Of a stretch of DNA of 64,000 nucleotides, positions 25,815-38,922 are shown piece by piece. The notes under the pieces were generated by a model that was given only the letters and a program-made list of their open reading frames with translations, was not told the origin of the DNA and did no database searches. The stretch comes from Macrobrachium rosenbergii. Lineage: Eukaryota; Arthropoda; Malacostraca; Decapoda; Palaemonidae. Position 1 is the first letter of the stretch. Every line of letters starts with the position of its first letter. A program made the translations under genes and the position numbers. The stretch spans positions 91,140,403-91,204,402 of the forward strand of contig NC_089743.1 of assembly GCF_040412425.1 (NCBI RefSeq). The letters are read 5' to 3'.

Positions 25815-26010
25815 AGTAGATGAACCATATTCATATGGAAACGCTCACAGGTGACATTGACTTGAAATTCAAGCTTCCAAAGAATGTGGTGTTCATTTGA
25901 AAGAAATAACAAAGGTAATAGAAAAGACTGGAAAAGAAAAATAAATGAACAAATGAATAAATGAATAGATAAAAGGGTAAGTAAATTATTAGGATACAAG
26001 GAAAAATGTA

Positions 26011-26154
26011 TTAGGGTAGCAATGCATTGCTTCTTGGCTTGAAATTTTGAGGTTCCAGTTGCACTACATACTCAGGGGGACTGTTCCAGAGACCAATAGT
26101 GTGAGGAATACAGGACATCTTGAACTGAGAAGTTGGACAGCGAGCCACATTTAC
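26011..26154 (-). mobile_element. LINE reverse-transcriptase ORF, C-terminal 47 codons
   Basis: The minus-strand frame from 26154 to the stop at 26011-26013 reads VNVARCPTSQFKMSCIPHTI then GLWNSPPEYVV. The pattern 'RTSQF..SFIPHTI.LWN.LP' is the standard end of jockey/CR1-like RT ORFs. The rest of the element is missing to the right, as expected for 5' truncation. Confidence 0.65.
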
Positions 26155-26333
26155 AGTATATTGCTTAAGGGGTGCGTCCGATCGCCGAATTTCGAGGAAT
26201 TATCGATTTTTAGTTTTTTACAGCTTTGGACTGGTATATGTCTAAATAAACACGTCATGAAATATTATTGCTGAAAGAATTTTTTAAGTGGTTTTTCTTT
26301 TACATTTTTGTTCATTTCATTTACCGGCATTTG

Positions 26334-26728
26334 AGCGTCATTGAGCGAAAAACTGTCGCAAACTTTCTGTATGACTTTTCAGGTGGAAGTGAGAAATATA
26401 CTTTGCGTTCCTACTAAAATACACATTATCTACGATAAAAACTGGCTCTCTCTCTCTCTCAAAAAAAATATAATATCAGAGTAAATATGTATCTATGTAT
26501 CTCGATATCGTCCTGTGAGCGACATTGAGCGACACATTGTCGTACAATGTCTGTATAACTTACCAATTCTGGATAGTAGAAAATGAGAAATTTACTTCCG
26601 TGTCCTACTTAAACTACCCATTTTCTACGATAAGAGCTTGTTCGTTCTATAAAAAAATATCAAACAAAATATAAAAAAAAAAGTAATTATATATCTATGT
26701 ATCTCGATATTTTGAACTCGTAATCACA
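26334..26728 (+). repeat. Diverged tandem duplication, ~190-bp units
   Basis: Two copies share TGAGCGTCATTGAGCG-like starts, TCTGTATGACTT/TCTGTATAACTT, a TCTACGATAA block and TATCTATGTATCTCGATAT ends (ends near 26509 and 26710). It lies inside the TTAA-flanked candidate. Confidence 0.7.
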
Positions 26729-27642
26729 AAATGTACCATGCCAAAAAGTATACATATGATATTCTATATTTCTTGACATATTTTCACTGCGTATTTTCGG
26801 AAATATGAAATTATATAAGTAGGTAACGATTCCAAACAACCATCTCGATTTGTGTGCGGTTTAGGTTCAGGCAGTTTGTTAGTGTTTTGTGACGCATTTC
26901 CTTTTCGGATTTTCTTACCGTGTAGTGCATTCACGCAATTCCATTGCCATAAGCGAGAGAAGTACCACTCTTATGAGGGAGAAATTTGAACGACTGCGTC
27001 TCGTTAGTTAATTACAAGAGATGGACGAAGCAAACGAGAATTGTCTGGCCTGGGACAGCAACAACACCAGAACGCCCATAGCCTATCTGAGTAAGGAATT
27101 TGTTTTCCCGCATTAGTAATATTCAAATTAGTAATATTCTACGGAGCTAATACTTAGAAGTACCATATTCTAATTAGTGATTACTATTTGTCGTAGTATT
27201 ATGATAAATTATATAAGACCACAAGGCTTGGTTTTACTGCAGTGAGTTGCCGTCTGACTCGTGACTTGTGTAGGATTGGTTGTTCAGCGTTTGTGTACTT
27301 AATCCTCGCAGTTGTTTGTTTATTTGCCTCTCCAGTATCTGAACGGAAAACATGTACAGTTCTAGCGTATATAGGTTATGTAGAAAATTGATATTGTTAG
27401 CATATATTTTTATAGTTTATGAAGAAAAGTTTAGGGTGAGTGTAAAACCGTGCGAACAAACCTTTCCTAGAATACTATGTCATGGCCTAACCTCATGAGG
27501 GCATTTGTTTTTATAATTTATTATTACTAAAAATATTTCGCACTGATAGCATATAGCCTACTATTTTTTTTATAGGTTATGGAGAAAACATTATAGTGAT
27601 AGCATATATTAATGAATTTTTGTTATGAAAAACTTTGCACTA

Positions 27643-27779
<137 letters not shown>

Positions 27780-27810
27780 TTTACTGTAATGCAACAGTAA
27801 AATATGAAGA

Positions 27811-28070
27811 TAAAAAGGCCCATAAAACACTATTTGAACGTTGCAACCTTATATTTCGAGCACTTCCATATGTGCCCCTGTTCACTGGTAAAATATGGGG
27901 AGATGATGTGTTACAAGTGTATATATACTGCCACACCTACATATGCCATGTATAGCCTATATACTCTTGTAATGTATCATGTGTCCATATTTTATTAGTG
28001 AACATGGGCACACAAGGAAGTGCTCAGAATATATGGTTGCAACGTTCAATAGTGTTTTATGGGCCTTTTA
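27811..28070. mobile_element. Foldback element with ~40-bp strong arms
   Basis: The left arm AAAAGGCCCATAAAACACTA, TTTGAACGTTGCAACC is matched by the complementary GGTTGCAACGTTCAA, TAGTGTTTTATGGGCCTTTT on the right. Weaker pairing continues inward (GAGCACTTCC / GGAAGTGCTC; GTTCACTGGTAAAATATGG / CCATATTTTATTAGTGAAC). A long (TA)n array is on the left and (TATG)n on the right. Confidence 0.85.
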
Positions 28071-28095
<25 letters not shown>

Positions 28096-28102
<7 letters not shown>

Positions 28103-28313
28103 CTATTACTAAAAGGACATCATTGAAACTGGATGGTATCTAATAGGGTATTTATTCAGAAAAAGTTACAAGCCTTCTTGGACAAGCAGTCCACATTATC
28201 AAGTGTCTGGATACTTGATAATGTGGACTGCTTGTCCAAGAAGGCTTGTAACTTTTTCTTAATAAATGCTCTGGTAGATACCATCCAGTTTGAATGAGGT
28301 CCTTTTAGTAATT
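28096..28313. mobile_element. Foldback element with ~100-bp arms
   Basis: Nearly perfect inverted repeat centred near 28204: TACAAGCCTTCTTGGACAAG pairs with CTTGTCCAAGAAGGCTTGTA, and ACTAAAAGGAC at the left end pairs with GTCCTTTTAGT at the right. Flanked by (TATG)n on the left, with a (TA)n array about 60 bp to the right. Confidence 0.9.
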
Positions 28314-28369
28314 CTGCTAATGCACAGAACAATTGTGTATGTGATAGTTAAAGTTAATGTTATGTACTG

Positions 28370-28698
<329 letters not shown>

Positions 28699-29208
28699 GC
28701 AAATTTTAGGTAACATACATCAAGAGAGAGCACATTTCTATTCATTTGATTATATTGAAAAATTCAGGGCATATTTCTTATATGACAAAATAGTTTTTTT
28801 AGCAAAAATCAGCCTTCTAACTGTCATAGTTTCATAGTTATTACAAAATAACCATAAATTTTTTCTTTTGGTGTTTTCTCAAAACGTAGTTTTTTGTTTT
28901 TAAAAATAAAAGCTTTTAACTCCAAGAAGACTGAACCAAATTCGATGAAACTTTTCCAGAGTGTAGTACAACTACTTATCTTGATTTTGTGTGTGGGAAA
29001 TTCATTTTTGAGTGAAAATTTTTTTGGGCATATTTTTAAAAAGGTTTAAAATTTTTTTTTTATCAAATGCAATAAAAAAATTAACCTAGAAGTCGAATTT
29101 CTAAATTTCCCATGATGAAAATTTCCGTTATTAGTTGCAGAATAACTGGTAAAAATTTGAAGCCATCATTCATAAGGTAAGCACTTTTGGAGTCAGCGCT
29201 CCCCTTAA

Positions 29209-31473
29209 AGGAAAGTGGGTCGCTGTGACTGTGGGTATCAAAGCAATATTTCTTCTCGTCACTTCCCACTGGTTTTTTTTTTTAAATAAGATGATCTTCA
29301 CTTTCATTTCAAGACTTAGGCCTACATCGTTTTTCAACGTTGGTTTCCAGGTTAATTTTTGCAAAGTTCTTCATGGTTAAGTGCACATGAGAACGATCAA
29401 GTTAATTTGCCTTCTTCTTGTATAAAAACACAAATTTCTTAAATAAATTTCATTTTAATTTCCCTCCATCTTCTGTTAAGACATCTAGGATTTACTATTG
29501 TTGTAAATTTTATTTTAATTTTCCACCATCATCTGTTAAGACATCTAGGATTTACTGAACTACTGCTGACATGCAAACTGGCTTTGAAAGTAAATGAGCT
29601 GCATACGATGAGGATTTCATTGTGGTTAGTCACCCTTTTGGGGCGCATAATCGTGCAGTTTATATTGTGGGGTATTTCTAGACTTCATGGCTCTAGGTTT
29701 CCAGAGTTATTTTCCATTACTTCAACCCGAGCTTCACAAAGAGAGATATATTTTGGTAATACTGATGTTGTATGTTTGAGCCTTCTTCTTCTTTTGTTTC
29801 CTTTCTGGGTATTTCTCTCTCAGACAAAATTGCTTAAGCGGTGGTTTAATTTTTTCCAAACAGCTGCCATGCAGATAAATGTCCTGCCATTTTCCACCTA
29901 CCGACCATTCCATCGGAAAGATTTTTATTTTTGTCCTTATCGTCTAGGCTTCTGCTTTACCTCGTTGTACTCTGTCAGCAGGGTGATAAAGGCCTATTTT
30001 CTTCATTGCTAGAGGACTTTCAGTATAATGTGTGTGTGTGTGTATTCCATTCGCCTTTTTCATTAGGATCGAGGTGTCTACATGAATCTTTAGCGTGTGG
30101 TTCTTTGTGGCCTAGCAAAATGCAGTTGCCAAGTAGGCTACCACGTACCTATTTCAGCGCTCAGACCAACGAAGGCACGGTGGAACTTGAGGTAGGCCTA
30201 TATGCCTAAAGCGTAACCGTTGAATATGTTCAAAATGCCCGAAAGAAAAAATACAGAAATAGAAAATATGTTAGATTTTGAAGGTGCCACTGATTTTTTT
30301 TTTTTTTTTACTTTGAACGCCTATATTTCCGAAAATGAGTATATATTAGACAATATTAAACCTGTCTTTTTTTTTTTATTTAGAATTTGCGGTGAATAAT
30401 TCTATATCTAAATAAAGGTTATCTTGGTATCACCTTTTAACAGTCATCGAGGGTTGGAAGATATTACGAAGTAATGGCAATAAAGGAATGCATAAAAATG
30501 AGGTGTTTGCTTTCAACTGAATACGATTCAGTGCATGATAGAAATTTGTTGTTCAAAACAGTATGAATTTTCTAAAGCATTAGAGAAATAGAACCTGAAG
30601 AATCTAGATATTAGATACATTAATAGTAAGAAACCTTGTACGAAGGACATTACTGATCTGATGAAAAAGATAAGAAATTATGTAATTAGTTAATAACAAT
30701 AACAGAAATTCACACCATCCGAGAAGATATTTGGGCTTGGGACGAAAAGATGAATTTTATTTAAGAGTAAAGATAACTACGGAAGCAGTTTTATGAATAA
30801 AATAAAAGTAATAGAAAAATTAAGAGAAGTAGTTTTCTGAAACAAGATTCAAGGGCAACAATCACTGATCGATTACGTAATTCAGCGAGAGTAATTACAC
30901 CGTCATGAAGTTTATTGGCTTTTATAATAACGCTGCAATTATTCACTTTACAATTTAAGAATAGATAGCTTCTCAATTACGACATCGTCCTTCTCCGACA
31001 ACAGAGGCCAATCGACAGAGTTAGCAAAATGAATTATTCCGAGTTTGTGGTGGACGGGAATCAATGAAAATTAGTCGAGGCGCTTCGTAGTTCGTGCCAT
31101 TGATTTTGAACTCCACGTGACTTCTTTCAGCGATGATGTTGCTGATAATATCCCGTTTCCTGTGTGTGTGGGTGTGTACTTGTTTTTGTGCGGCTTTGTA
31201 AGATTGTGCCTACGCATCAATGCGTACTGGTCATTCTTAGCAATTCTAGAAGACAAAATGAAATGATTGATAGTAATTTTTCCGATCTATTTTGGCTTTC
31301 GTGAAGATCTGTAATGTGAAGCTGTTTATTTTATCTTGCTCTTTACCTGGCGTCACTCACCTGGCTGCTTTAATTATGCCAATCCTTCCACTTGCCTACC
31401 TGCATTAACTCTTGTAAATATTTACAAAATATAAAAAAAAAAATCCTTAAGATTATTACATGCAAATACAAAG
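29209..31473. other. No gene recognised; one 2-unit tandem repeat
   Basis: 29443-29560 has two ~64-bp units sharing TCTGTTAAGACATCTAGG. The plus-strand frame at 29584-30012 (142 codons) has no domain or splice support. Confidence 0.4.
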
Positions 31474-31750
31474 TTAAGTATACCTTAGTTTAACCAGACC
31501 ACTGAGCTGATTAACAGCTCTCCTAGGGCTGGCCCGAAGGATTAGACTTATTTTACGTGGCTAAGAACCAATTGGTTACTTAGCAACGGGACCGACGGCT
31601 TATTGTGGAATCCGAACCACACTATAGCGAGAAATGAATTTCTATCACCGGAAATAAATTCCTCTAACACTTCTTCAGCCGGCCGGAGACTCGAACTCGG
31701 GCCTAGCGAGTGCTAGTCCACAGCTCTACCGACTCTCCCAACGAAGAGCT
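31474..31750 (-). mobile_element. tRNA-derived SINE, copy 1 (nearly full length)
   Basis: Read on the minus strand, the 5' head has polymerase III promoter-like boxes: GGTAGAGCTGTGG (A box) and GAGTTCGAGTCTCC (B box). The body follows with GAATTTATTTCCGGTGATAG, GTGGTTCGGATTCCACAAT, CCTTCGGGCCAGCCCTAGG and GAGCTGTTAATCAGCTC. The 3' end is CTAAGGTATACTTA. Eight copies or pieces occur in the window. This one forms an inverted pair with 31988-32263. Confidence 0.85.
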
Positions 31751-31987
31751 CATGCAATGGCATTGAGAGTGGTGCTCTATCAATTCAGTGTCACAACAAA
31801 TTGGTGATATTTTCATATCAGCCGCCAGTAACCTCACTTCTTCTTTCTCAGCATCTTTTCCCACTTCTATGTGGGGGTCGCTGTTTCTTCTCTAATTACA
31901 TTCATCAACCTTCTCTTCTTCGATATTCCTCTTGCTCTCCCACCAGACACCACCATCTGCATCACTCTCCCCCCTACACATGTCTCT

Positions 31988-32263
31988 GTTCATCATTGGC
32001 TGGGTCGGTATCGTACTCGGCTAGCACTCTGCTAGGCCGCGGTCGATTCTCCGGCCGGCCAGTGAAGAATTAGAGGAATTTATTTCTGGTGATAGAAATT
32101 CATTTCTCGGTATAATGTGGTTCGGATTCCACAATAAGCTGTAGGTCCCGTTGCTAGGTCAACAATTGGTTCTTAGCCACGTAAAATAGGTCTGATCCTT
32201 CGGGCCAGCCCTAGGAGAGCTGTTAATCAGCTGAGTGGTCTGGTTAAACTAAGGTATGCTTAA
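31988..32263 (+). mobile_element. tRNA-derived SINE, copy 2
   Basis: Same order of blocks as copy 1 on the opposite strand: B box GGTCGATTCTCCGG, GAATTTATTTCTGGTGATAG, TGGTTCGGATTCCACAATAA, GGGCCAGCCCTAGGAGAG, 3' end AACTAAGGTATGCTTAA. The A box is more decayed than in copies at 40216 and 54191. Confidence 0.85.
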
Positions 32264-34162
32264 CTTTGACTCATCCCTTCTCACCACATGGCCACACCAC
32301 CGCAGTCTTCTTTCCTGGGCCTTCTTTGATAGTTCTACGACTTTAGTAGTTATTCTTATTCTTTCAATTTTGATCCTGTCCATTTCTGAGCTACGTGAAT
32401 TGACGTTGCTCGTCTATCATGGGGGTCTGTTCACTCGCTCTTTCATCGTCATCAAAATAAACAACTCTCAATAAATTCTGAGTGAAGTTTGCGAAAAACC
32501 CCTGCTAATGCTGGACTTCTAAATCTAAAATTCTCTCGTACCTAGACCCGATAATTAAATTTTAATGATTATCTACATGAAAAAGTTTTATTATTTTTGC
32601 TGTGATGTAAATGCCAGAGATGAATTAACAAATAAAATTCTTTTGGAAGAAAGTGTGACAAAACTTAGCAATGAGTTTCTGACACGCTGGTAAACCAAAC
32701 CACACACTCCCAGAGGCTTGGTTTTATCCAGAGAGAGAGAGATTACAAGAAAGAGTGTAATCTCGCGCTCTTGGGCCCATTACATTACGAAAACCGCGTT
32801 CGAGCCTGGAAATGTTCGAGTCTTTGCAAAGACAGCAAATGTGCCGCCCGGAACATTATGATTTTTAACGAAACAAAGTGGAATTTTCCAAAGTTAATGG
32901 CTGTATGTTCTTGCAATAAATAGTTGTGATACAGAGCACCAAATGTAACTGGAATGAATGATGTAAGTAAAATTTAACTCGGGCAATTTAGATTCTAAAT
33001 TAGTAATTATTTCGGTAATTCTTGCAACTCACGACTAGGCCATTTTGTCACATCCAAGATGCGCGCGAGTAGTTCGCTCATATAATAATACAGATAGTAC
33101 TGTATTTTCATGTAATATGAATATACTTAATATACTTTCAACTCTGCAGACATAGTATTATCGTATACTGCCTTAATTATGCTCTCAACTTTATCCATTT
33201 TCAGGTAATAAACTTGGACATTTGAATATAAGTGCATCGACCATGTGGATCACTTTACCCTGTTTCGGTCGATCTTAATGTATTGGATATTGGTCAGGTT
33301 TCCTCTGCTCTTTCCAAAAGCAGTCATACATCCTCATGCCGAGGAATTCGGACGTTAATAACACACCAGTTATGACGATAATTCTATATTTAATCTTCAG
33401 GATACAAGATATTTTCAATACCGTTTTCCTATTGAAGACTGGTTACGTCTCCAAAGACCCGAATTTCTTATAATCGTGTTTGCATTTTGCATATTCATGA
33501 ATGACGTCTTAATTCTCAGAGAACCGCGTAACATACTTCACGGTCCGGCAACGATGGAATGTAAAGATGATTATTGTTAAAAACCGTGGAATTGACCTGT
33601 TAATTTTCAACCCGCCGTCTTGTCTGTCAAATGAGTATAATTTTTATAATCGAGTGAATAATCGTAATTAGAAGATTCTTGTGCCTCTTCTTATAATTTT
33701 TAATCACATGACTCATTATGGGGAAGAATGACAGGTCGCAGGGTTTCAATATGTAAAAGTTGTTTAGGGAAATGGGAGTTTTACGTAAGGGTAACATTGT
33801 GGTAATGAGGCGTTTGATTTTAAAACAGCGTTTCTTTTGGTGGGACATACAGCGCCGTGTAATGTTCTTGATAGAAGGGCAAGTAGCGCTCTCTGTTGGT
33901 GAATGCTGGTGATAATGGGGAACTTTGCATCTTTCTGAACGTTGGCTGTTTTGGCAGACACTGTAATCCTCTGAGAAGACCATAATTCTTGTAGAACAGT
34001 ATCGGCTGGGACAGTGTCTCATGAGCGGAGGTCTTCGATAGCTTCTCAATCGTCCCTGGCAACGAAACTCTTTTCCGGGTCGGACGGAACGACGAACTTC
34101 GGTTGCATTTTCAGTGCACCGAACGGAGTTACGATCATCTATAGAAGACTGCGAGGTATTAC
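32264..34162. other. Intergenic and presumed IAP 3'UTR
   Basis: The part next to 34162 should hold the IAP 3' untranslated region on the minus strand. I did not find a clear AATAAA on that strand close to the stop. Nothing else recognised. Confidence 0.35.
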
Positions 34163-34356
34163 TTAGGTTAATATGGGTTTCAGGGTGCCCCTGACGACCG
34201 CGCCGCAGGTAGGACAGGTGTCCCTGGGCCGCGCGCACTCGGCGCACAAATGGAGGTGAGAACACGGCTGGAAAACCACGGCGATTTGCGACTTCTGACA
34301 CAGGCGGCACAGAAGTCTGCGTTCCTCCTTCAGGACTTGGCTTTTCATGGTCTCGA
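34163..34356 (-). CDS. IAP: IAP exon 7 (RING finger and stop)
   Basis: Acceptor TTCTTTGCAG before 34356. The first two bases TC complete a Val codon with the G ending exon 6. It encodes [20 protein letters not shown], then [12 protein letters not shown] and [17 protein letters not shown], then TAA at 34165-34163. Confidence 0.92.
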
Positions 34357-37300
34357 CTGCAAAGAACAAAGGAAGAACGATATATTTGGTTTGCAATAAA
34401 CTTTGCTGGTAAATTAAACAGAAGATTGATTATATATATATGTATGTAGTTACATTCAATGGTTCTAAGATTTTGCTCCCATTTCATGAAGAGGAAGGCA
34501 AAAAATATAAGAGGAAACTGTAAATTCTCAACAGACTATCGGGTAGCATGGCGTTGGGAAAACTAGACCAATGTGGAAATGTTAAAGAATAGACCTAAGA
34601 TATCTGCTCAGAATCAGTGAAGACATTCAAAAACAAATCAGTGAAGAAAAAATCTGAACTTTAACTGATAGTTAAATCTAAAAGACTAAGAATAGACCTA
34701 AGATATCTACTCAAAATCAGTGAAGACTTACAGAAACAAGTCAATGAAGAAAAAATATGAACCATAACTGATAGTTAAATCTAAAAGACTTATAAGATGA
34801 TGATGATAAGGATGATTATCATGAGCCGCTTTGGAAGTCTCATGATTCAAACGCGAGTGAATTTAAGATTACCTTCTTCCAAGAGCCTGGTGTAATCGGC
34901 GTTTGGTTTCCGAACTGCAGGAACCGTAGAAAAAGAAGGGCTGGGAGGCATCTGGAAGGAGTATGAGAGATAAGCCTTGGCGTATAGCAAGGTAATATTG
35001 TTGGTCTAAATCAGTTCACAAAAAAAATTTAATTATTGAAAATTGAAAAATTTACTTAGGCCTAATTCTAATAGGGAATGATATACATGTTTTTTACTTG
35101 ATTGAATTGATGTCTTATGGCATTTATCTTATCGGTCTATTCACAAAAAAAAATTTAATTATTAAAAATTGAAAAATTTACTTGGGCCTAATTCTAATAG
35201 GGAATTATATAGATGTCTTTTACTTGATTGAATTGAGGTCTTATGGCATTTATCTTAACGGTCTAAAATCACCAAAAATCAAAGTTAATTGAAAGATCCC
35301 CCGCACCTTTTTAAAAGAAAATCTATCGTTAAAGTTTACAGGAAAACACTGGAAAACTTACTGTTGCCGGACATGGTACCTGATGTCCATTGACAACCTG
35401 AAATGAAGAAGAAATTGCGCCGTTAGACCGAAGAATTCATCGCGTTTAGAGGAGCACCATTTTTTTGTTCTGGGTCATGCACTGAACATGTTGAATTAAA
35501 TGACGTGATAAGCTTATCTTCCAGCTATCGTATTACCTTTATCATTATTGGCGGCTGTTATTAACTCGTGTGACTATTCACGAAGAGATTATCATTCATT
35601 CAGTTGTTTCAGAATCATTATTACGTAATTGTTATTTCAGCTAGAGTGTTATTACGATATTGTCTTCCAGTTTTGTAATTGTGATCGATACGAAAAGACC
35701 ATCTTACCTCGTTTGGCAGCATGGGGCCATCGTGGCTCATGGCACCAGACGTGGAATTGCGCCGCTGCTTCTCCTCGTAGTCAAAAACGAGCTCCAGGGC
35801 CTCGGTGACGGTCCTGCACAGGATGCCACGGGTCTCGAGGAGGTTCCTGAGGGCCTCCCTCACCGACACTGGCGACAGACCCATTCCCACGAGTCTCTGT
35901 TTTTGCAAAGATAACAGGAACGATAAATGAATGATGTGATTTTATGGAAAAAGGGATTTATACACACACATCTATTTCATATAGGCAACTGTGTTGAATG
36001 GTAATACACCTGTCATGTCTGTTAGTTTAAAACAACAGTTTTCCTGTTTTCTGTTCCTCTTCGATGATAAAATTTCAGAAGTCAAGACCAAATTTGCTGC
36101 CGGGCCTCCATGTCAGTATTCTTATGCCACAGGCTGTTTCACTAGGTTGGGCAAAACTGATTCTACAGAGACACGACAATGCCTGGTATAGCTGTACAGA
36201 CCTTGTTTAGAAACTAAACACAGAAATGCTAAAAAGGTTAATCTACCACTATTGAAAAGAGAGATCAGCCTAGCTCTAGGTAGTTTGGTCCACTCACCTT
36301 GGCCATAGGATGATGAAGCAGTAGCTCAGCCTCAGTGTCTGTCAGAGAAATCTTTCTTGAACCACTCATTGGTGGAGGGTTTTCCTTCAAAGCGGTGTTG
36401 ACGACATCGTCACCCAACTTTCCCCTCGCGAAGGGGCAGAACGGGTAAAACCTGGCGTGGTCCATGAGGGGGTTATCTCCAAAGCGCCACCCATAGAGGC
36501 CCCCTCCACAGTGGAAGCACTGAACCCAGTCAGCCAGTCCTGTCGAGAAGAAGCCGGCTTCCGCCAGAACATCAGGGCCAACATTGACGTGTCTCGGCCA
36601 CCTTGTGTAAGTAGACAGGCGGTTGGAGACTGTGTTCAGATGTGGGAAAGCCAGTTGTCCGCCATCTGGTATTTTAGTGGAATCTGGAAAATGACAAGAG
36701 AGTCTTGGTGCAGTGGTTTACAGTGCTACTGTGGTAGATTGCCATCACTGCGAATGTACTTGTACCAAGGTAGTTGACACTAGAATTCATTGAATACTTT
36801 TTTTTCAATGAGAGCAAAGGCCAATGAAACATTAAACCCTATGCCTTGCCTGAGCTAGGCCTATAGAAAGCATTGAGAAAAGGACAAAGAAGGCTAAAAA
36901 GGACTAACCTGTTTGGTAGGAAGTATTCAACTGCTGCGGCCTTGTGCTGGACACCCTGAAGGCATAATAGTCACAGAGGAAGCTAAACAGAGCCGTGTTA
37001 TTTTCATCAGAGCCAGTTCTAGGGACATTCCCAGTGGCAGCACCTGTGATGAAAGGGCAGTTGGGGAAGTGCTTGCGATGTTCGACTTCAGGTTTGTCGC
37101 CTTGGTCCCAGTATCCCACAATCCCCTGGCAGAAGGTACACTGGACGTGGTCCTCGGTTCTCAAGTAGAAGAACCCGGCCTTCGCCAGTTCGTCTGGGTC
37201 AATGTAAGCCACCGGCCAGTTGGTGAACGTCTGTCGGCGGACAGCTTCCAGAAGCAGAGCAGACTGCCAGTGGAACCTTCTCTCGCTCCTGGTTTCGGGT

Positions 37301-38211
37301 TCTGAAACGGGAAAGTTAAGTATACCTTAGTTTAACCAGACCACTGAGCTGATTAACAGCTCTCCTAGGGCTGGCCCGAAGGATTAGACTTATTTTATGT
37401 GGCTAAGAACCAATTGAAACGGGAGATGATCAGATTATAACATTTCTTAGAACTCTGTTGGTAGCAAGAAGACTCATCATTCGAGGGTGCATGTTGAAAC
37501 GCAACATTTTTGCGTACATTTCCTACAAATAAGTAAATATATGCGAATTCTGGCGTTGATAACAAATGCTATTTTCATCTGAGTCACCCTTTCGTACAAG
37601 AAGATTGGAACAGCACAAGAGTTGCCAAACATGTATATTATGATATATAATAACGTTCTTTTAGTAATATAGAATCTAAAACTGTGGACAATTCTGAAGT
37701 TCTGTGGGTGGACAGTAAATTTTCTTTTCGATGACACAAACGATCCAGAAGTTACAACAAACAAAACTATCACAAGTTCTGCAAGAATTTTACCACTTTT
37801 ATTTATTACTGCCTCTACTATTAAAACTACCTTAGTAAAAGCACACCTTCATCCCTAGACTAATCACATTTATATATATATGCTATACATATATATATTA
37901 TATATATATATATATGTATATATATATACATGTACTTTTAAGTAACATAGAAGCATTTACATATATAAATACTTCTGTCACTTAACAGCATGGAACATTA
38001 AATACAACTGAAGCCACAGGAAAAACAAAAGAATTATGGACCAAGCGCCTTCATATTTTTTCAACACATTTTCAGGGCACAATAGTAAAAACATTGAAAG
38101 TGACATACTTAGTAAACATAAAAGCAGAATTAATGACAACAAAGTGAAAATGAGTTGGAATAACAGGAGATCGCTCGGTGCGTAGCTACTTTGTTTCTCC
38201 TGTGGGTTCAG

Positions 38212-38291
<80 letters not shown>

Positions 38292-38866
38292 AGGTGGACA
38301 GATAAATTAATGGACAGATATATCTTACATCTGTCTTCTTCTTGCAAGCACTGTAAGGCTTCCTGAACACTTAGAGCCCTTTCTATTTAAGCTGTCTTCC
38401 ACTCCTCCAAGATAACACTAGACTCCCTCATCTACCCACCATGACAAGACATTCGAATGAACCAGTTTTTATAAAAATCTTCTGTAGTATCCTCCATTCT
38501 CTCCACATGACCACGCCTTCCCAAAACACTGATTCACCTTATATGTGCTCCAATGTACCTCCAAATTTTCAGCCCATACCCCAGTCTTCACAGCTCCTAT
38601 TTATTGTTTCTGTTATAAGAATCTACCGTAGTATCACCTATTCTCTCCACATGACCAAACTTCAAACCATTTATTCATCTTCTTATATATGGTACGTGGT
38701 ACCATTCTCAATTTCTCATCCGTCTTACTCTAGTCGTTGCGACTTCTCCTCACTGTCTTCAGGCAACACTATCATCTAGAAATACTGGACACTAAACTGT
38801 CTTCAAATCTTGTCCGAAAATTTGCACTGACTTCCATTTCAGTGTCATAGCTCCTAACTTTACTTT

Positions 38867-38922
<56 letters not shown>

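Noticed and set aside
29584..30012. 142-codon plus-strand frame
   Set aside because: Phe/Leu-rich low-information sequence with no domain, start context or splice evidence.
31474..32263. Functional tRNA genes
   Set aside because: The A and B box-like motifs belong to SINE heads; no intact cloverleaf with acceptor stem was found.
33627..34487. 286-codon minus-strand frame overlapping the RING exon
   Set aside because: A different frame from the RING exon, with no domain. The RING frame is clearly the coding one and ends at 34163.
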